A stretch of DNA of 64,000 nucleotides from Hoyosella rhizosphaerae (GTDB lineage Bacteria > Actinomycetota > Actinomycetes > Mycobacteriales > Mycobacteriaceae): assembly GCF_014643175.1 (NCBI RefSeq), contig NZ_BMJH01000003.1:186001-250000 (forward strand), in the 5' to 3' direction. A program made the translations under genes and the position numbers. The notes beneath the pieces are model-generated. The model saw nothing but the letters and a program-made list of their open reading frames with translations, did not search any database and had not been told where the DNA came from. Positions 8,022 to 17,189 of this stretch are shown piece after piece. Every line of letters begins with the position of its first letter. Position 1 is the first letter of the stretch.

Positions 8022-9128
8022 CTACTCCCAGGTATGGCTGGTGTCGTTGACGAGTTTCACGGATGCACCACCGTCGGGGTAAAACTCGGCGATACTCAGC
8101 GACGCTAGGTCGAGGTGGAGTCGGAAAAGCAGTGCTGGTCCGGCGTCGAGCGCCATCCGGAGGACCGTTTTGATTGGGGTGACGTGGCTGACGATCAGCA
8201 AATTGGCGCCGCCGTATTCGGCGATAAGTTCATCGCGCGCCCGCCTTACCCGCTTATGTACGGTGTCGAAGCTTTCGCCGCCTGGGGGTTCCACTGATGT
8301 GTCTGTGAGCCACCGCGCAAATAGTTCTGGATCGCGGGCGGACGCTTCGGTGAAAGTGAGGCCTTCCCAGGCTCCAAAATCTGTTTCGATGAGGCCGTCG
8401 TGCGGAGTGACAGGCAAGCCGAGTGCTTCCGCCGCCGCGTCTGCGGTACTGCGGGTGCGTGTCAGCGGCGATGAGATAACTGCGCTGATGCGCCCCTTCT
8501 GGCGGCTGAGGCGCTGGGCTGCGGTTTCCACTTGACGCTGGCCTTCGGAGGTCAGTGGGTGGTCTCCTCGACCGGAATATCGTCGCTCCACTGACAATGC
8601 AGTTTGTCCGTGTCGAAGCAACAGCATTCGCGTGGGGGTACCCATCGCGCCCGTCCACCCTGGTGAGTGATAAGCGGCGGGTTTCGCAGCCGGAGGTTCC
8701 TCGTCGCGTCCTTCTGCAGCAGCGTCCATCGCTTCGTTTGCGAGTTTGTCGGCGTGCTTGTTCTTCTCGCGAGGAATCCAGGTGTACTTCACCGAAGTAA
8801 ACGCGCGGGCTAACGTGGCGGCTTCGCGGGCCAACGGAATCATGTCGGGGTGTTTTACTTTCCACCGTCCCGACATCTGTTCGACGATCAGTTTGGAATC
8901 CATCCGAACGTCGACCTCGCGCGCACCGATTTCCGACGCAGCGGTAAGCCCCGCAATCAGTCCTTTGTACTCGGCCACATTGTTTGTGGCGGTACCGATG
9001 AACTCTTTCCGCTCGGCGAGCACAGAGCGGCTGTCGGCATCGAACACGACGGCGCCGTACCCAGCAGGACCAGGGTTACCTCGCGAGCCACCGTCTGCCT
9101 CGATGATGACCTTGTCAGGTGTGCTCAC
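8022..9128 (-). CDS. bifunctional RNase HI / histidine-phosphatase-type phosphatase
   Basis: 368 aa. Residues 1-135 form RNase HI with the DEDD set D12 (EADGGSRGNPG), E53 (NNVAEYKGL), D77 (VRMDSKL) and D127 (KHADKLA), which degrades RNA in RNA/DNA hybrids. After an acidic, Pro-rich linker, residues ~165-368 form a phosphoglycerate-mutase-like phosphatase with LLRHGQT (H173) and a second His in IVSHVTPIKT, of the alpha-ribazole phosphatase (CobC) type. The fusion is characteristic of mycobacteria and relatives (Rv2228c, from memory). The frame is open to 9410, but GTG 9128 is chosen because RNase H begins just after it. It lies 55 bp downstream of the zinc ribbon gene, so one operon with that gene is likely. 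Confidence 0.95.
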   Translation of the reverse strand: MSTPDKVIIEADGGSRGNPGPAGYGAVVFDADSRSVLAERKEFIGTATNNVAEYKGLIAGLTAASEIGAREVDVRMDSKLIVEQMSGRWKVKHPDMIPLAREAATLARAFTSVKYTWIPREKNKHADKLANEAMDAAAEGRDEEPPAAKPAAYHSPGWTGAMGTPTRMLLLRHGQTALSVERRYSGRGDHPLTSEGQRQVETAAQRLSRQKGRISAVISSPLTRTRSTADAAAEALGLPVTPHDGLIETDFGAWEGLTFTEASARDPELFARWLTDTSVEPPGGESFDTVHKRVRRARDELIAEYGGANLLIVSHVTPIKTVLRMALDAGPALLFRLHLDLASLSIAEFYPDGGASVKLVNDTSHTWE

Positions 9129-9183
9129 GTAAACCGCTTCTTTCCTGTCGTGGCCTGAACAGAATGGTTTCCAAACGGAGTGG

Positions 9184-9921
9184 TCAGAGTCCTGAGCGTG
9201 CGTTGCGCACCAGGATTGCGCTGCATTCCGGACATTGCACAACACCGTCGTCTGGCGTTGCCGCAATGCGTTCAAGTTCACCGCGGTCAAGCTCGATGCG
9301 ACATGCGCCGCACCGCCGTCCCTGCAGATGTCCGGCACCGATCCCACGAATGGTGAGTTGTTCGGTGTACAGCTCAAGGAATTCGTCTGGGAAGAGTCGC
9401 ACAAGCGCATTTCGGTCGGTATTGCAGCGGCGTTCAGCTACCTCAATGTCGGCGAGGGCCTCGTCGCGTTGTCTATTAGCGTCGGAGATCTTGTCATCGA
9501 TTTGCGATAGCTTCGCACCAGCGTGCTTGTAGTTTTCGTCGGCAGCTTCGCGTTGCTCCATATATTCAAGGAGGTCGTCTTCGAGAAGGCTGCGTCGACG
9601 CGCCAATGTGGCGAGTTCATGTTCAAGCTCAGACAGCTGCTTCGACGGAAGCGAACCTGATTGCATGAGTTGGTTGTCGCGCAGTTCTCGCTTGCCGACC
9701 TGTTCGACTTCGCGTTCAAGCCGACGAATGTCACGGTCAAGGTCGTCGAGGATCATTTCTTTCCCGACGGCATCGTCCTTGATTTTCTGCCGCTCCGCCT
9801 CGAGTTCGGCAATGACTTTGTCCTCAGGCAGGTTGCGTCGACGGTGCCGGAGACGCGACAGTTCTGCGTCCACCCCTGCAAGATCGAGGAGCCGCTGTTG
9901 AATCTGTACGTCAACCTTCAC
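9184..9921 (-). CDS. coiled-coil C4 zinc ribbon protein
   Basis: 245 aa. About 200 residues of heptad-like, charged helix (DVQIQQRLLDLAGVDAELSRL onward) form a long coiled-coil hairpin, followed by a C-terminal zinc ribbon with cysteines near 204/207 (CGAC) and 230/233 (CPEC). This is the conserved actinobacterial partner of the RNase H gene (Rv2229c-like, from memory), and similar proteins are proposed to bind nucleic acid or the transcription machinery. GTG 9921 has GGGAG 9 nt upstream. It sits between nif3 and rnhA in one minus-strand block. No precise function can be given. Confidence 0.92.
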   Translation of the reverse strand: MKVDVQIQQRLLDLAGVDAELSRLRHRRRNLPEDKVIAELEAERQKIKDDAVGKEMILDDLDRDIRRLEREVEQVGKRELRDNQLMQSGSLPSKQLSELEHELATLARRRSLLEDDLLEYMEQREAADENYKHAGAKLSQIDDKISDANRQRDEALADIEVAERRCNTDRNALVRLFPDEFLELYTEQLTIRGIGAGHLQGRRCGACRIELDRGELERIAATPDDGVVQCPECSAILVRNARSGL

Positions 9922-10026
9922 TACTCTGTGCTCCCAAATTCAAATGTCGTTCTCTCGTGTGCAACCGCACCACTCTACCGCCCATTCAGACCACGGACAG
10001 AATCCTGGCACGTTTAACGTGTGCCG

Positions 10027-11211
10027 TCAGCTTTCGTCCGGATGTGCACTGACTGTCCACGGATCGGTCCGTACGGCACAAACGCGGGTTTCTAGGCTGT
10101 GATCACTGAATGCTGCGTCGATTACCGAGCGAGCCTGCGCACACCATGGGTATTCGCTTGCCCAGTGCGAGACGTCAATGAGAGCTGGCCCGCCGGTACG
10201 CAAGTGCTCATCAGTGGGATGGTGCCGCAGGTCTGATGTCACGTAGGCATCAACACCAAGCGCTGACACCGCAGCCAAGTATGAATCCCCTGCACCACCA
10301 CAGACGGCGACGCGGTGAATCAACCTTTCGGGGTCCCCAGCGGCACGCACTCCCCACGTTGTTGCAGGCAACGCATTGGCTACACGTCTCGTAAACTCCC
10401 GCAAAGTTTCGGGGGCGGGCAGTGCGCCGACGCGACCAAGTCCGCAGCACGATTTCAGCGGAGCGTGCTCAAACACATCGAAGGCAGGCTCTTCGTATGG
10501 GTGGGCACTACGCAGAGCTGCGCGTACCGCATCACGCTTGTTTCGCGGTGCCACCACCTCCAAGCGGTCCTCGACCACGCGTTCTAGGTCCCCCACGGTT
10601 CCCAGGGTGGGATTAGCTCCAGCGAGCGGCCGGAACTGCCCAGTCCCCGTCACCGACCAAGCGCATTCGCTGTAGTCACCCATCGAGCCTGCGCCAGATT
10701 CAAACAGCGCCGAGCCCACAGCCGAGGTGTCAGCAGATGGAACGAAGACCACCCACTTGTCCACCGGGCGCTCAGGCTTGGGCGCAATGGGGCCTTCCAC
10801 GGTAATTCCGAGAGCATCTGCAAGGGCATCGGACACACCCGGATCAGCTGAATCCGCATTGGTATGGGCAGTAAACAAGGCACAACCCGCTCGTATTAAC
10901 CGGTGCAGCAGAACTCCTTTAGGGGTGTTTGTGGCAACAGAATCAACGCCGCGCAGCAGCAAAGGATGGTGGGCGACAATAAGTTCCGCACCCCAGTTGA
11001 TCGCCTCCTCTACTACGTCTGTCGTGACATCGACGCACAGCAGCACTTTGGTGACGGCGTCATCGGGGTTTCCACACACTAAGCCGACAGAATCCCACGA
11101 CTCGGCGAGCTGTGGTGGGTAGGCAACTTCAAGAGAGCGAACAACATCGCCCACAGTCACAGTAGCCGTATCGTTCACAGCGGCCTTATCGTGCTTCGTC
11201 TCGCCGGTCAC
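10027..11211 (-). CDS. Nif3-like dinuclear metal centre protein
   Basis: 394 aa. NIF3/YbgI/YqfO family: the opening block [13 protein letters not shown], the metal-ligand motif [16 protein letters not shown] and the C-terminal [10 protein letters not shown] match the two metal-site segments. A middle insertion ([19 protein letters not shown] to [12 protein letters not shown]) is the PII-like YqfO domain. It was once annotated as GTP cyclohydrolase type 2, but its real activity is uncertain. GTG 11211 overlaps the stop of the aminotransferase gene by 4 nt (GTGA) with AAGGAG placed 5-6 nt before it, which fixes the start and shows translational coupling. Confidence 0.93.
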   Translation of the reverse strand: MTGETKHDKAAVNDTATVTVGDVVRSLEVAYPPQLAESWDSVGLVCGNPDDAVTKVLLCVDVTTDVVEEAINWGAELIVAHHPLLLRGVDSVATNTPKGVLLHRLIRAGCALFTAHTNADSADPGVSDALADALGITVEGPIAPKPERPVDKWVVFVPSADTSAVGSALFESGAGSMGDYSECAWSVTGTGQFRPLAGANPTLGTVGDLERVVEDRLEVVAPRNKRDAVRAALRSAHPYEEPAFDVFEHAPLKSCCGLGRVGALPAPETLREFTRRVANALPATTWGVRAAGDPERLIHRVAVCGGAGDSYLAAVSALGVDAYVTSDLRHHPTDEHLRTGGPALIDVSHWASEYPWCAQARSVIDAAFSDHSLETRVCAVRTDPWTVSAHPDES

Positions 11212-12254
11212 AACATCTCCTTCATCGCGTTCACAACCATGTCTACTTGTTCGGGTGCGCGCACGGCCACCCTGACATATTCGTCTGACAGTCCGGGGAA
11301 TGTGTCGCAGCGCCGCACGGCAATCCCCCGCGTGCGAAGGAAAGCACACAGTCCCGACGGCACCTGCACCAGGACGAAGGGCGCCGACGCCGGGGTGAGC
11401 ACACGGATCCCTCCATCTACCAGTCCTCGAAGTTGATCCACGAGGTAGTCACGGTGGGCCGAAATCTCTTGCGTGATTCGCAGCGATTCACCTTGCGCCG
11501 CGGGTTCGCTGCAGGCGCGCAGCGCTTCCATCTGTAGCGAACCCACTGGCCAGTGTGGCCGAGTGCGACCAAGTTGCGTCAACACTTCGGGGTCCCCAAG
11601 CGCATACCCGCAACGCAAACCCGCGAGCGCCCAAGTTTTTGTGATGCTCCGCAGAACCACAACGTCTGGTGCGAGTTCTGTCGAAAAACTGTGGTGTTCC
11701 CCCTGCACAACGTCCATGAAGGCCTCATCGACCACCACAATGCGGCCAGGTCGGCGCAGCAGATCAATGTCTTCGCGCGTGTGCAGGACCGACGTTGGGT
11801 TTGTTGGGTTTCCGAGCACGACGAGGTCTGCGTCATCAGGCACCGAGCGCGCACCGAGGGTAAATGGCTCACGAAGAATCAGCTGGGTGACCCGAATCCC
11901 AGCTCGCCTGAGAATGAACTCTGGCTCGGTGAAGGAGGGATGGATGACAACAGCGTGCTTGATGTCGAGGTTTGGTAGCAACGAGAAACCCTCAGCAGCC
12001 CCCGCAAGGAGAAGCACCTCGTCCGGCGAACGACGGTGCCGCTCGGCCAGTACGCTGCGGGTCGAACTGTTCTCGTCTGCGCTGGGATAGCGGGCAAGAT
12101 CACCAATCCGCCCAGCTAGTCGCTGCTGAAGCCAGACCGGCGGTTCAGCGCCGTGCACGTTGACGGCGAAGTCGATCAGCCCGGGTGCGGCGTCGATATC
12201 CCCATGATGACGCAGCGACTCCACTGAAACGTCTTGAGACCTCGGCGCAATCAC
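11208..12254 (-). CDS. cobC: PLP-dependent class I/II aminotransferase, CobC-like
   Basis: 348 aa. Fold-type I PLP enzyme of the histidinol-phosphate aminotransferase / threonine-phosphate decarboxylase branch: NPTNPT (N152), the cofactor aspartate in VVVDEAFMD (D176), Schiff-base lysine K206 in [15 protein letters not shown]. In corrinoid synthesis CobC/CobD-type enzymes supply (R)-1-aminopropan-2-ol phosphate. Its mycobacterial counterpart in the same place is Rv2231c (from memory). The closeness to Nif3, the CobC-type phosphatase domain and cbiB/cobD suggests a cobamide link, but another amino-acid aminotransferase role is possible. The GTG start at 12254 has only a weak ribosome-binding site. 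Confidence 0.85.
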   Translation of the reverse strand: MIAPRSQDVSVESLRHHGDIDAAPGLIDFAVNVHGAEPPVWLQQRLAGRIGDLARYPSADENSSTRSVLAERHRRSPDEVLLLAGAAEGFSLLPNLDIKHAVVIHPSFTEPEFILRRAGIRVTQLILREPFTLGARSVPDDADLVVLGNPTNPTSVLHTREDIDLLRRPGRIVVVDEAFMDVVQGEHHSFSTELAPDVVVLRSITKTWALAGLRCGYALGDPEVLTQLGRTRPHWPVGSLQMEALRACSEPAAQGESLRITQEISAHRDYLVDQLRGLVDGGIRVLTPASAPFVLVQVPSGLCAFLRTRGIAVRRCDTFPGLSDEYVRVAVRAPEQVDMVVNAMKEML

Positions 12255-12371
12255 AGCCTGAGCCTACTGACGCGCTCATCCCACCGCTTCCTCGGCATAA
12301 TGGAAACCCGTCCATATGCTCATGGCGACGCCTTGTTGCACGAAACCAGGTCGCACGGAAGGGCTCACAGA

Positions 12372-12827
12372 GTGCACATCACATTCATCTGCACCGGAAA
12401 CATATGTCGTTCGCCGATGGCCGAACGCATCATCGGTGACATCCTCCACCGCGAAGGCCTTGACAATCGTGTGCGCGTCAGTAGCGCGGGGATTGGCGAT
12501 TGGCATGTGGGAAATCCGGCAGACCATCGCACCGTCGACGTCCTGCGCAACCACGGGTACAGCGCCGACCATGTCGCTGCCGTCGTTGACGAAACCCACC
12601 TCAGCGCGGACCTCATTGTTGCGCTCGACAGCGGTCACGCACGCGAACTCGCGATGCTCGGCGCCGAGTCGAGTCGCGTCCGAATGCTACGGAGCTTCGA
12701 TCCTGACGCCGACTCTATCGACGTGGCTGATCCGTACTACGGCGGAATTTCCGGCTTTGAAGAAGTTCGTCAGCAAATTGAAGCAGCCGTCCCTGGGATC
12801 CTCCGATGGGTCCGAGATCAGGTCTAG
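12372..12827 (+). CDS. ptpA: low-molecular-weight protein tyrosine phosphatase
   Basis: 151 aa. The P-loop C7-TGNI-C-R13 (CX5R) at the N-terminus and the general-acid loop DPYYG (D120) define an LMW-PTP, which removes phosphate from tyrosine residues. In M. tuberculosis the orthologue PtpA is secreted and acts on host proteins; whether that holds here is unknown. No export signal is visible. GTG 12372 is chosen because it puts the P-loop strand at the very N-terminus and has GGAAGGG 8 nt upstream; ATG 12300 is an alternative. The SURF1 gene follows 82 bp downstream on the same strand, as in mycobacteria. Confidence 0.93.
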   Translation: MHITFICTGNICRSPMAERIIGDILHREGLDNRVRVSSAGIGDWHVGNPADHRTVDVLRNHGYSADHVAAVVDETHLSADLIVALDSGHARELAMLGAESSRVRMLRSFDPDADSIDVADPYYGGISGFEEVRQQIEAAVPGILRWVRDQV

Positions 12828-12909
12828 TAGTTGTCGGTTTGCGGTGACTCAGGTTACGCAGAGCACCCGCAGTTGTCGCAGAGTCGGCACTTCGGGCTAC
12901 GGTGGTGTC

Positions 12910-13752
12910 GTGCGTCGATTTGGCTTCCTCCTCCGCCCAGGTTGGGTAGCGCTTGTTGTTGTGGTTGGCGTGTTCGCGTACTTGGCATTCACGGTCCTTG
13001 CGCCGTGGCAACTCGGCAAGAATGCCGAAACTGAACGCCGCAATGCGCTTATTGAGCAATCCGTTGAGGCGACCCCCGTAGCGGTGTCTGATGTTCTCTC
13101 TGAAAATGGTGAACTCCACCCCGATATGGAGTGGAGACGCGTCACCCTCAGAGGCGAGTACCTGCCTGAAAGTGAAGTTGTTGTTCGATTGCGCTCGGCG
13201 GAATCCTCACCAGCATTCGAGGTGCTCACACCGTTCAAGGTCGACGATGCCACTACGGTGCTAGTGAACAGGGGCTACGTCATCACTGAACGTGGAACCG
13301 AGGTTCCACAGTTCAACCCTGCACCGACTGGGGTTGTCGAGCTTGAGGGCCGTGTTCGGGTGCCGGAAGGCACGCTCGGGCGCGAGGCAATCGTGGGCGA
13401 CGACGGCATTACGCAGGTGTATTCCATTAACCTCACCGAGATCTCAGCAATCACAGGTCTCGAACTGCCTCAAACGTACGTTCAGCTGGCACCGGAACAA
13501 CCCGGCGGTCTCGGCGTCATCGGTTTACCGCAGCTCAGCAGTGGACCGTTCTTGTCGTATGGGCTGCAATGGATCGCGTTTGGCATCATGGCGCCCCTGG
13601 GGTTGCTGTACTTCGCGCGGGCAGAACTTCGCGAACGTCGCAGAAACAAGGCCCCCAAGGAGGACAGCTCACCGTCGTCGTCCGAAGCTCCCCCGGTGAG
13701 CCCGCCGACGGCGGAAGATCGACTGGCCAGCCGCTACGGCAAGCGTCGATAA
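12910..13752 (+). CDS. SURF1 family cytochrome oxidase assembly protein
   Basis: 280 aa. The N-terminal membrane helix (about 12-32, VALVVVVGVFAYLAFTVLAPW) is followed by WQLGKN, and a second helix lies near the C-terminus (LQWIAFGIMAPLGLLYFARAE). The loop between carries SURF1 marks (VLVNRGYV, EGRVRVPEG, SYGLQW). SURF1 assists haem a insertion into cytochrome c oxidase. The tail ends RLASRYGKRR, a form common in actinobacterial SURF1. GTG 12910 gives a start just before the helix. The last 84 bp overlap the 3' end of cobD on the opposite strand. Confidence 0.93.
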   Translation: MRRFGFLLRPGWVALVVVVGVFAYLAFTVLAPWQLGKNAETERRNALIEQSVEATPVAVSDVLSENGELHPDMEWRRVTLRGEYLPESEVVVRLRSAESSPAFEVLTPFKVDDATTVLVNRGYVITERGTEVPQFNPAPTGVVELEGRVRVPEGTLGREAIVGDDGITQVYSINLTEISAITGLELPQTYVQLAPEQPGGLGVIGLPQLSSGPFLSYGLQWIAFGIMAPLGLLYFARAELRERRRNKAPKEDSSPSSSEAPPVSPPTAEDRLASRYGKRR

Positions 13753-14691
13753 CAGCACCACACCGAGCGTTGTCACCTGCACTGATGACGACAATCGTGT
13801 CGCTCGACGCACATCATGCACCCCGGGTGTCGGCCCAGTGCCCAAAGTGGGGCGCTGTTCACGGCCATGCCGATACACAGTTTCGCCACCCAGTTGCACA
13901 CCCAGCGCACCCGCAGCGCTCGCTTCAACGACACCAGCATTAGGGCTAGGGTGCTTGTTCGCGTCGGACCGCCAAGCCTCCCACGCGGAGCGCCGACGGC
14001 CGGGTGGTGCCACGAGAACCGTCACAGCGGCGCATGCACGAGCGGGGATGAGATTGGCGACGTCGTCAAGGCGTGCCGAAGCCCAGCCAAAACGCGCGTA
14101 CTTTTCCGACCGGTACCCAACCATCGCATCGAGGGTATTTACAGCTCTATACGCCAACACTGCAGGGGCTCCACCGACGGCGGCGAACACGAGTGGCGCA
14201 ATCGCGGCATCCGACGTATTTTCCGCCAAGGACTCCACCGTCGCTCGCGCAATACCGTCTGCATCTAAAACGTCAGGGTCACGCCCGCATAGCGACGGCA
14301 GAAGACCCCGAGCCGACTCAATATCCTCGGCTTCCACATGCGCCGCCATCGTGTAACCAACTCGCGTCAGCGACGTTCCACCAAGTGCCACCCACGTAGC
14401 CGCCGCCGTCAGTGCTACGTGAGCAACCGACGATTTTCGCACCGCCATATCAGCGCACAAAGCCCCTGCCGCGACTACGCCAACCAGCGCGCCACAATAT
14501 AACGCCCCTCGGGCATACCCGTCGCGGTAGATCGCCTGCTCCAGCTGCGACGCTACCTTCCCGAACCCCGCCACCGGGTGCCACTGCTGAGGATCACCAA
14601 CCGCAACGTCGAGCGCAAACCCTAGCGCGATTCCTGCCGCACGCGTCACCAACACATTCGGTTCTGTCACGTGGTCTGTTGTAGCACTCAT
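13669..14691 (-). CDS. cobD: adenosylcobinamide-phosphate synthase (CobD/CbiB)
   Basis: 340 aa, an integral membrane enzyme that joins aminopropanol (phosphate) to adenosylcobyric acid. Family blocks are clear: DVAVGDPQQWHPVAGFG, ARGLLPSLCGRDP, VESLAENTSDAAIAPL, RAVNTLDAMVGYRSEKYARFGWASARLDDV, and PNAGVVEASAAGALGVQLGGE. The protein is about 25 residues longer than usual because of a basic tail (RRRRAHRGSFGRRR) that overlaps the SURF1 coding region on the other strand. ATG 14691 lies 10 bp after the preceding membrane protein gene. No cobalamin riboswitch was found upstream. Confidence 0.92.
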   Translation of the reverse strand: MSATTDHVTEPNVLVTRAAGIALGFALDVAVGDPQQWHPVAGFGKVASQLEQAIYRDGYARGALYCGALVGVVAAGALCADMAVRKSSVAHVALTAAATWVALGGTSLTRVGYTMAAHVEAEDIESARGLLPSLCGRDPDVLDADGIARATVESLAENTSDAAIAPLVFAAVGGAPAVLAYRAVNTLDAMVGYRSEKYARFGWASARLDDVANLIPARACAAVTVLVAPPGRRRSAWEAWRSDANKHPSPNAGVVEASAAGALGVQLGGETVYRHGREQRPTLGTGPTPGVHDVRRATRLSSSVQVTTLGVVLLSTLAVAAGQSIFRRRRAHRGSFGRRR

Positions 14692-14701
14692 GTCGTCGCA
14701 C

Positions 14702-15088
14702 TCATGTTGTCGACGGCCGAGGTTGCGGCGATTGCGTCCATCGATTGATCCACGCAACCGGCTCCGGGCGAGTCAGCAACACAAAAATCACAACCCACAA
14801 TAGTGAGCCCGCTACCGCAGTCGGCCACTGGCTGTCCACAATATTGACGCTGATAACGAGCGGGCCGTGGACACCAAAGAATCGTGGAACAAACACACCC
14901 GACGGCACCCGAACCAGCCACAACCCCACCACGGATACAGCAACGACCGCGACGAAGCACACCCCAAACCAGAAGTTTGACCCCTCAGACGCAGTCGATG
15001 CGCGCGTCCTTATATCGATTAGGGCCGCGAGGAGGAGAAAAATGACCCATCCGGCATTGACAACGCGGTACCGACTCAGTGTTGTCAT
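14702..15088 (-). CDS. small integral membrane protein, unknown
   Basis: 128 aa from ATG 15088. About four hydrophobic segments are visible (AGWVIFLLLAAL, FWFGVCFVAVVAVSVVGLWLV, a weaker one near LVISVNIV, and AVAGSLLWVVIFVLL), with a basic start and a Pro-rich end. I do not recognise a family. It is divergent from the ABC transporter operon and just upstream of cobD, so it is probably co-transcribed with cobD. The ribosome-binding site is weak (CAGGT close to the ATG). Confidence 0.6.
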   Translation of the reverse strand: MTTLSRYRVVNAGWVIFLLLAALIDIRTRASTASEGSNFWFGVCFVAVVAVSVVGLWLVRVPSGVFVPRFFGVHGPLVISVNIVDSQWPTAVAGSLLWVVIFVLLTRPEPVAWINRWTQSPQPRPSTT

Positions 15089-15169
15089 ACCTGAGGACGA
15101 TACGTCACTGCGAGGAATGGGCCCTAAGTCCGATGTGCTCGCCCTGGCATAAACGGGAGCATTGCGTGC

Positions 15170-15871
15170 ATGACAACACCACAATCCACTGCCGACGCAC
15201 CAGTCTTGGCAGGTCTTGAGCTCACCAAAAGCTACGGGACAAACACCGTGCTGCACAACGCCTCTATCGCGATACGACCTCAAGAATCTCTTGCTGTCAT
15301 GGGACCATCCGGATCAGGCAAGAGCACTCTCCTTCACATCCTCAGCGGGATCGTGAAGCCCGACAGTGGCACCGTTCTGTTTCGCGGCCAACCCATTCAC
15401 ACCTGGAAAGAGTCGAAGCGCACCGAACTGCGGCGCACAGCGTTTGGGTTCGTATTCCAAGCTGGACAACTACTGCCAGAACTTCCTGCAATCGAAAACG
15501 TAGCGCTCCCACTCATACTTAACGGAATGCCCATTGCAGCGGCCAAAGCACAGGCTGCCGCGTTTTTTGCACCGCTAGGGATCTCAGGTTTGGAGATGCG
15601 CAGACCCGGTGAGATGTCGGGCGGTCAGGCACAACGCGTAGCGATCGCGCGGGCTCTTGTAGCACGCCCAGCAGTGTTGTTCGCCGATGAGCCAACAGGT
15701 GCCCTCGACGCCCACACCTCTGCGGAAGTCATGCGCCTCCTGAGGGAAACGAGCCGCCACATGGGCACCGCACTTGTCGTGGTCACCCACGATTCGGACG
15801 TGGCCGCATTCTGTGATCGCACCATTGGCGTGCACGAAGGCACCCTCGTTGAAAGGACCGCACAGAAATGA
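15170..15871 (+). CDS. ABC transporter ATP-binding protein, LolD/MacB type
   Basis: 233 aa. Walker A GPSGSGKST, Q-loop FVFQAGQLLPELPAIENV, signature MSGGQAQRVAIARAL, Walker B VLFADEPTGALD and the H-loop VVVTHD are all present. The FADEPTGALD form and the FtsX-type partner place it in the MacB/LolD/BceA group. These drive mechanotransmission or export of lipids, peptides or antibiotics. The stop overlaps the permease start by 4 nt (ATGA). It is divergent from the membrane protein gene at 14702-15088. No two-component system sits next to it, so a Bce-type resistance role is not supported directly. Confidence 0.92.
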   Translation: MTTPQSTADAPVLAGLELTKSYGTNTVLHNASIAIRPQESLAVMGPSGSGKSTLLHILSGIVKPDSGTVLFRGQPIHTWKESKRTELRRTAFGFVFQAGQLLPELPAIENVALPLILNGMPIAAAKAQAAAFFAPLGISGLEMRRPGEMSGGQAQRVAIARALVARPAVLFADEPTGALDAHTSAEVMRLLRETSRHMGTALVVVTHDSDVAAFCDRTIGVHEGTLVERTAQK

Positions 15872-17178
15872 GCGCCCTCACCGTCATGCGGGTCACCGCC
15901 CTCACCTCGCGCGCCGAAGGCCCCCGTATCTTCGCCACCTTCGCCCTGCCGCTGGTGGCATTTATGTCCTCCACTGCCCTCGCCTTGACCGTCTTCGGTG
16001 GTTACGGTGCGTTCGCCAACCGAACCGACCACCCCGACGCTGAGTTCTACACGGTGCTCGCTGCCATCGCCGCAATATTGATCGTCATCCCGTGCTTTAC
16101 GTTGGGCCTAGCAGCGGCACGCCTAGGTGCACGCCGACGCGACGAACGACTTGCAGCCCTCCGGCTTGCAGGAGCCACACCCCGCCAAGTGGTAGCGCTG
16201 TCCGCCATTGAGGCTGGTTTTCAGGGACTTCTCGGCGGCGTTCTCGGCGCGGCGACGTACGGAGCATGTCTGCCACTGGTGGCGCAGCTTCCGTTTCAGG
16301 GTCACCCCTTCACCACGGCTGAACTGTGGGTAGGAATGCCAGTCCTCGCCGGAACGCTGCTCGGTGTCACCGTCATCGCCGTCATCTCCGCGCTTGTCGG
16401 TCTCCGCGCGGTAGTCATCAGCCCACTCGGTGTGGCACAACGCCACGCACCCCCGGCACCGAAATGGATCATTGCAGCAACCGTGGTGGCGGTGCTTATT
16501 GTGTGGACGCAGATCAACCCTGCAGCACTCGGAATCGCAGGAATGCTCGTCGCACTCGCCGTTGTATTCGGCGCCATCAACTTCGTCGGCCCATTTGTTG
16601 TCACGCTGGTTGGAAAGGTCCTCATTCGACGTGCCAGCAGTGCAGGGGCGCTAGTAGCCGCCCGCCGCATCCTTGACGACCCCAAACAGGTGTGGCGTTC
16701 AGTGGGAGGCGTCACTGTCGCCAGCTTTGTCGCAGCTGGCACCTCACTTCTGACAGCCATCGGCGGCGCTGCTGGGAGCCCCGAAGACGCACAACTGCTG
16801 GCTGACATGCGCCTCGGGGTGGCCTTCACCGTGACAGTCACGTTTGGGCTCGCCGCAATCTCCGCAGTCCTCACCCAGGTTGCGACTATCCTCGACAATC
16901 GCGACCTCTATCGCAATCTGAATTACGCTGGCACACCGTTCACCGTGATGAATGAAGCGCGCACACGCCAGGTCCGCACACCAGTCGTAGTGATGTCACT
17001 CATCGGTGCAGGTTTCGCGCTGGGCTTCCTCTTCCCCATCACCGGATTGATGATATTTATCAACCCACTAGCACTTGTTCAACTCATCGGGTTGATCGCC
17101 TTCGGCTGTGGACTAGTAATTGCTGCGGTCTACGCCACCACACCAATCCTGCGGTCAGTGATGCTCGCGGGGCGATGA
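15868..17178 (+). CDS. FtsX-like ABC transporter permease
   Basis: 436 aa with about eight to ten hydrophobic segments, including LPLVAFMSSTALALTVFGGYG near the start and two FtsX-type triple-helix blocks (ARRRDERLAALRLAGATPRQVVAL is the classic cytoplasmic FtsX motif; RDLYRNLNYAGTPF in the second half is its repeat). It forms the membrane part of the transporter with the preceding ATPase, with which it overlaps by 4 nt. The extracellular region is small, unlike MacB with its large periplasmic domain. The substrate is unknown. It ends 11 bp before the convergent kinase gene, with no clear terminator. Confidence 0.9.
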   Translation: MSALTVMRVTALTSRAEGPRIFATFALPLVAFMSSTALALTVFGGYGAFANRTDHPDAEFYTVLAAIAAILIVIPCFTLGLAAARLGARRRDERLAALRLAGATPRQVVALSAIEAGFQGLLGGVLGAATYGACLPLVAQLPFQGHPFTTAELWVGMPVLAGTLLGVTVIAVISALVGLRAVVISPLGVAQRHAPPAPKWIIAATVVAVLIVWTQINPAALGIAGMLVALAVVFGAINFVGPFVVTLVGKVLIRRASSAGALVAARRILDDPKQVWRSVGGVTVASFVAAGTSLLTAIGGAAGSPEDAQLLADMRLGVAFTVTVTFGLAAISAVLTQVATILDNRDLYRNLNYAGTPFTVMNEARTRQVRTPVVVMSLIGAGFALGFLFPITGLMIFINPLALVQLIGLIAFGCGLVIAAVYATTPILRSVMLAGR

Positions 17179-17189
17179 ACCAGAGGGTG

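Noticed and set aside
14692-15169. Cobalamin riboswitch near cobD
   Set aside because: Upstream of cobD is the small membrane protein gene, and no B12-box-like segment was recognised.
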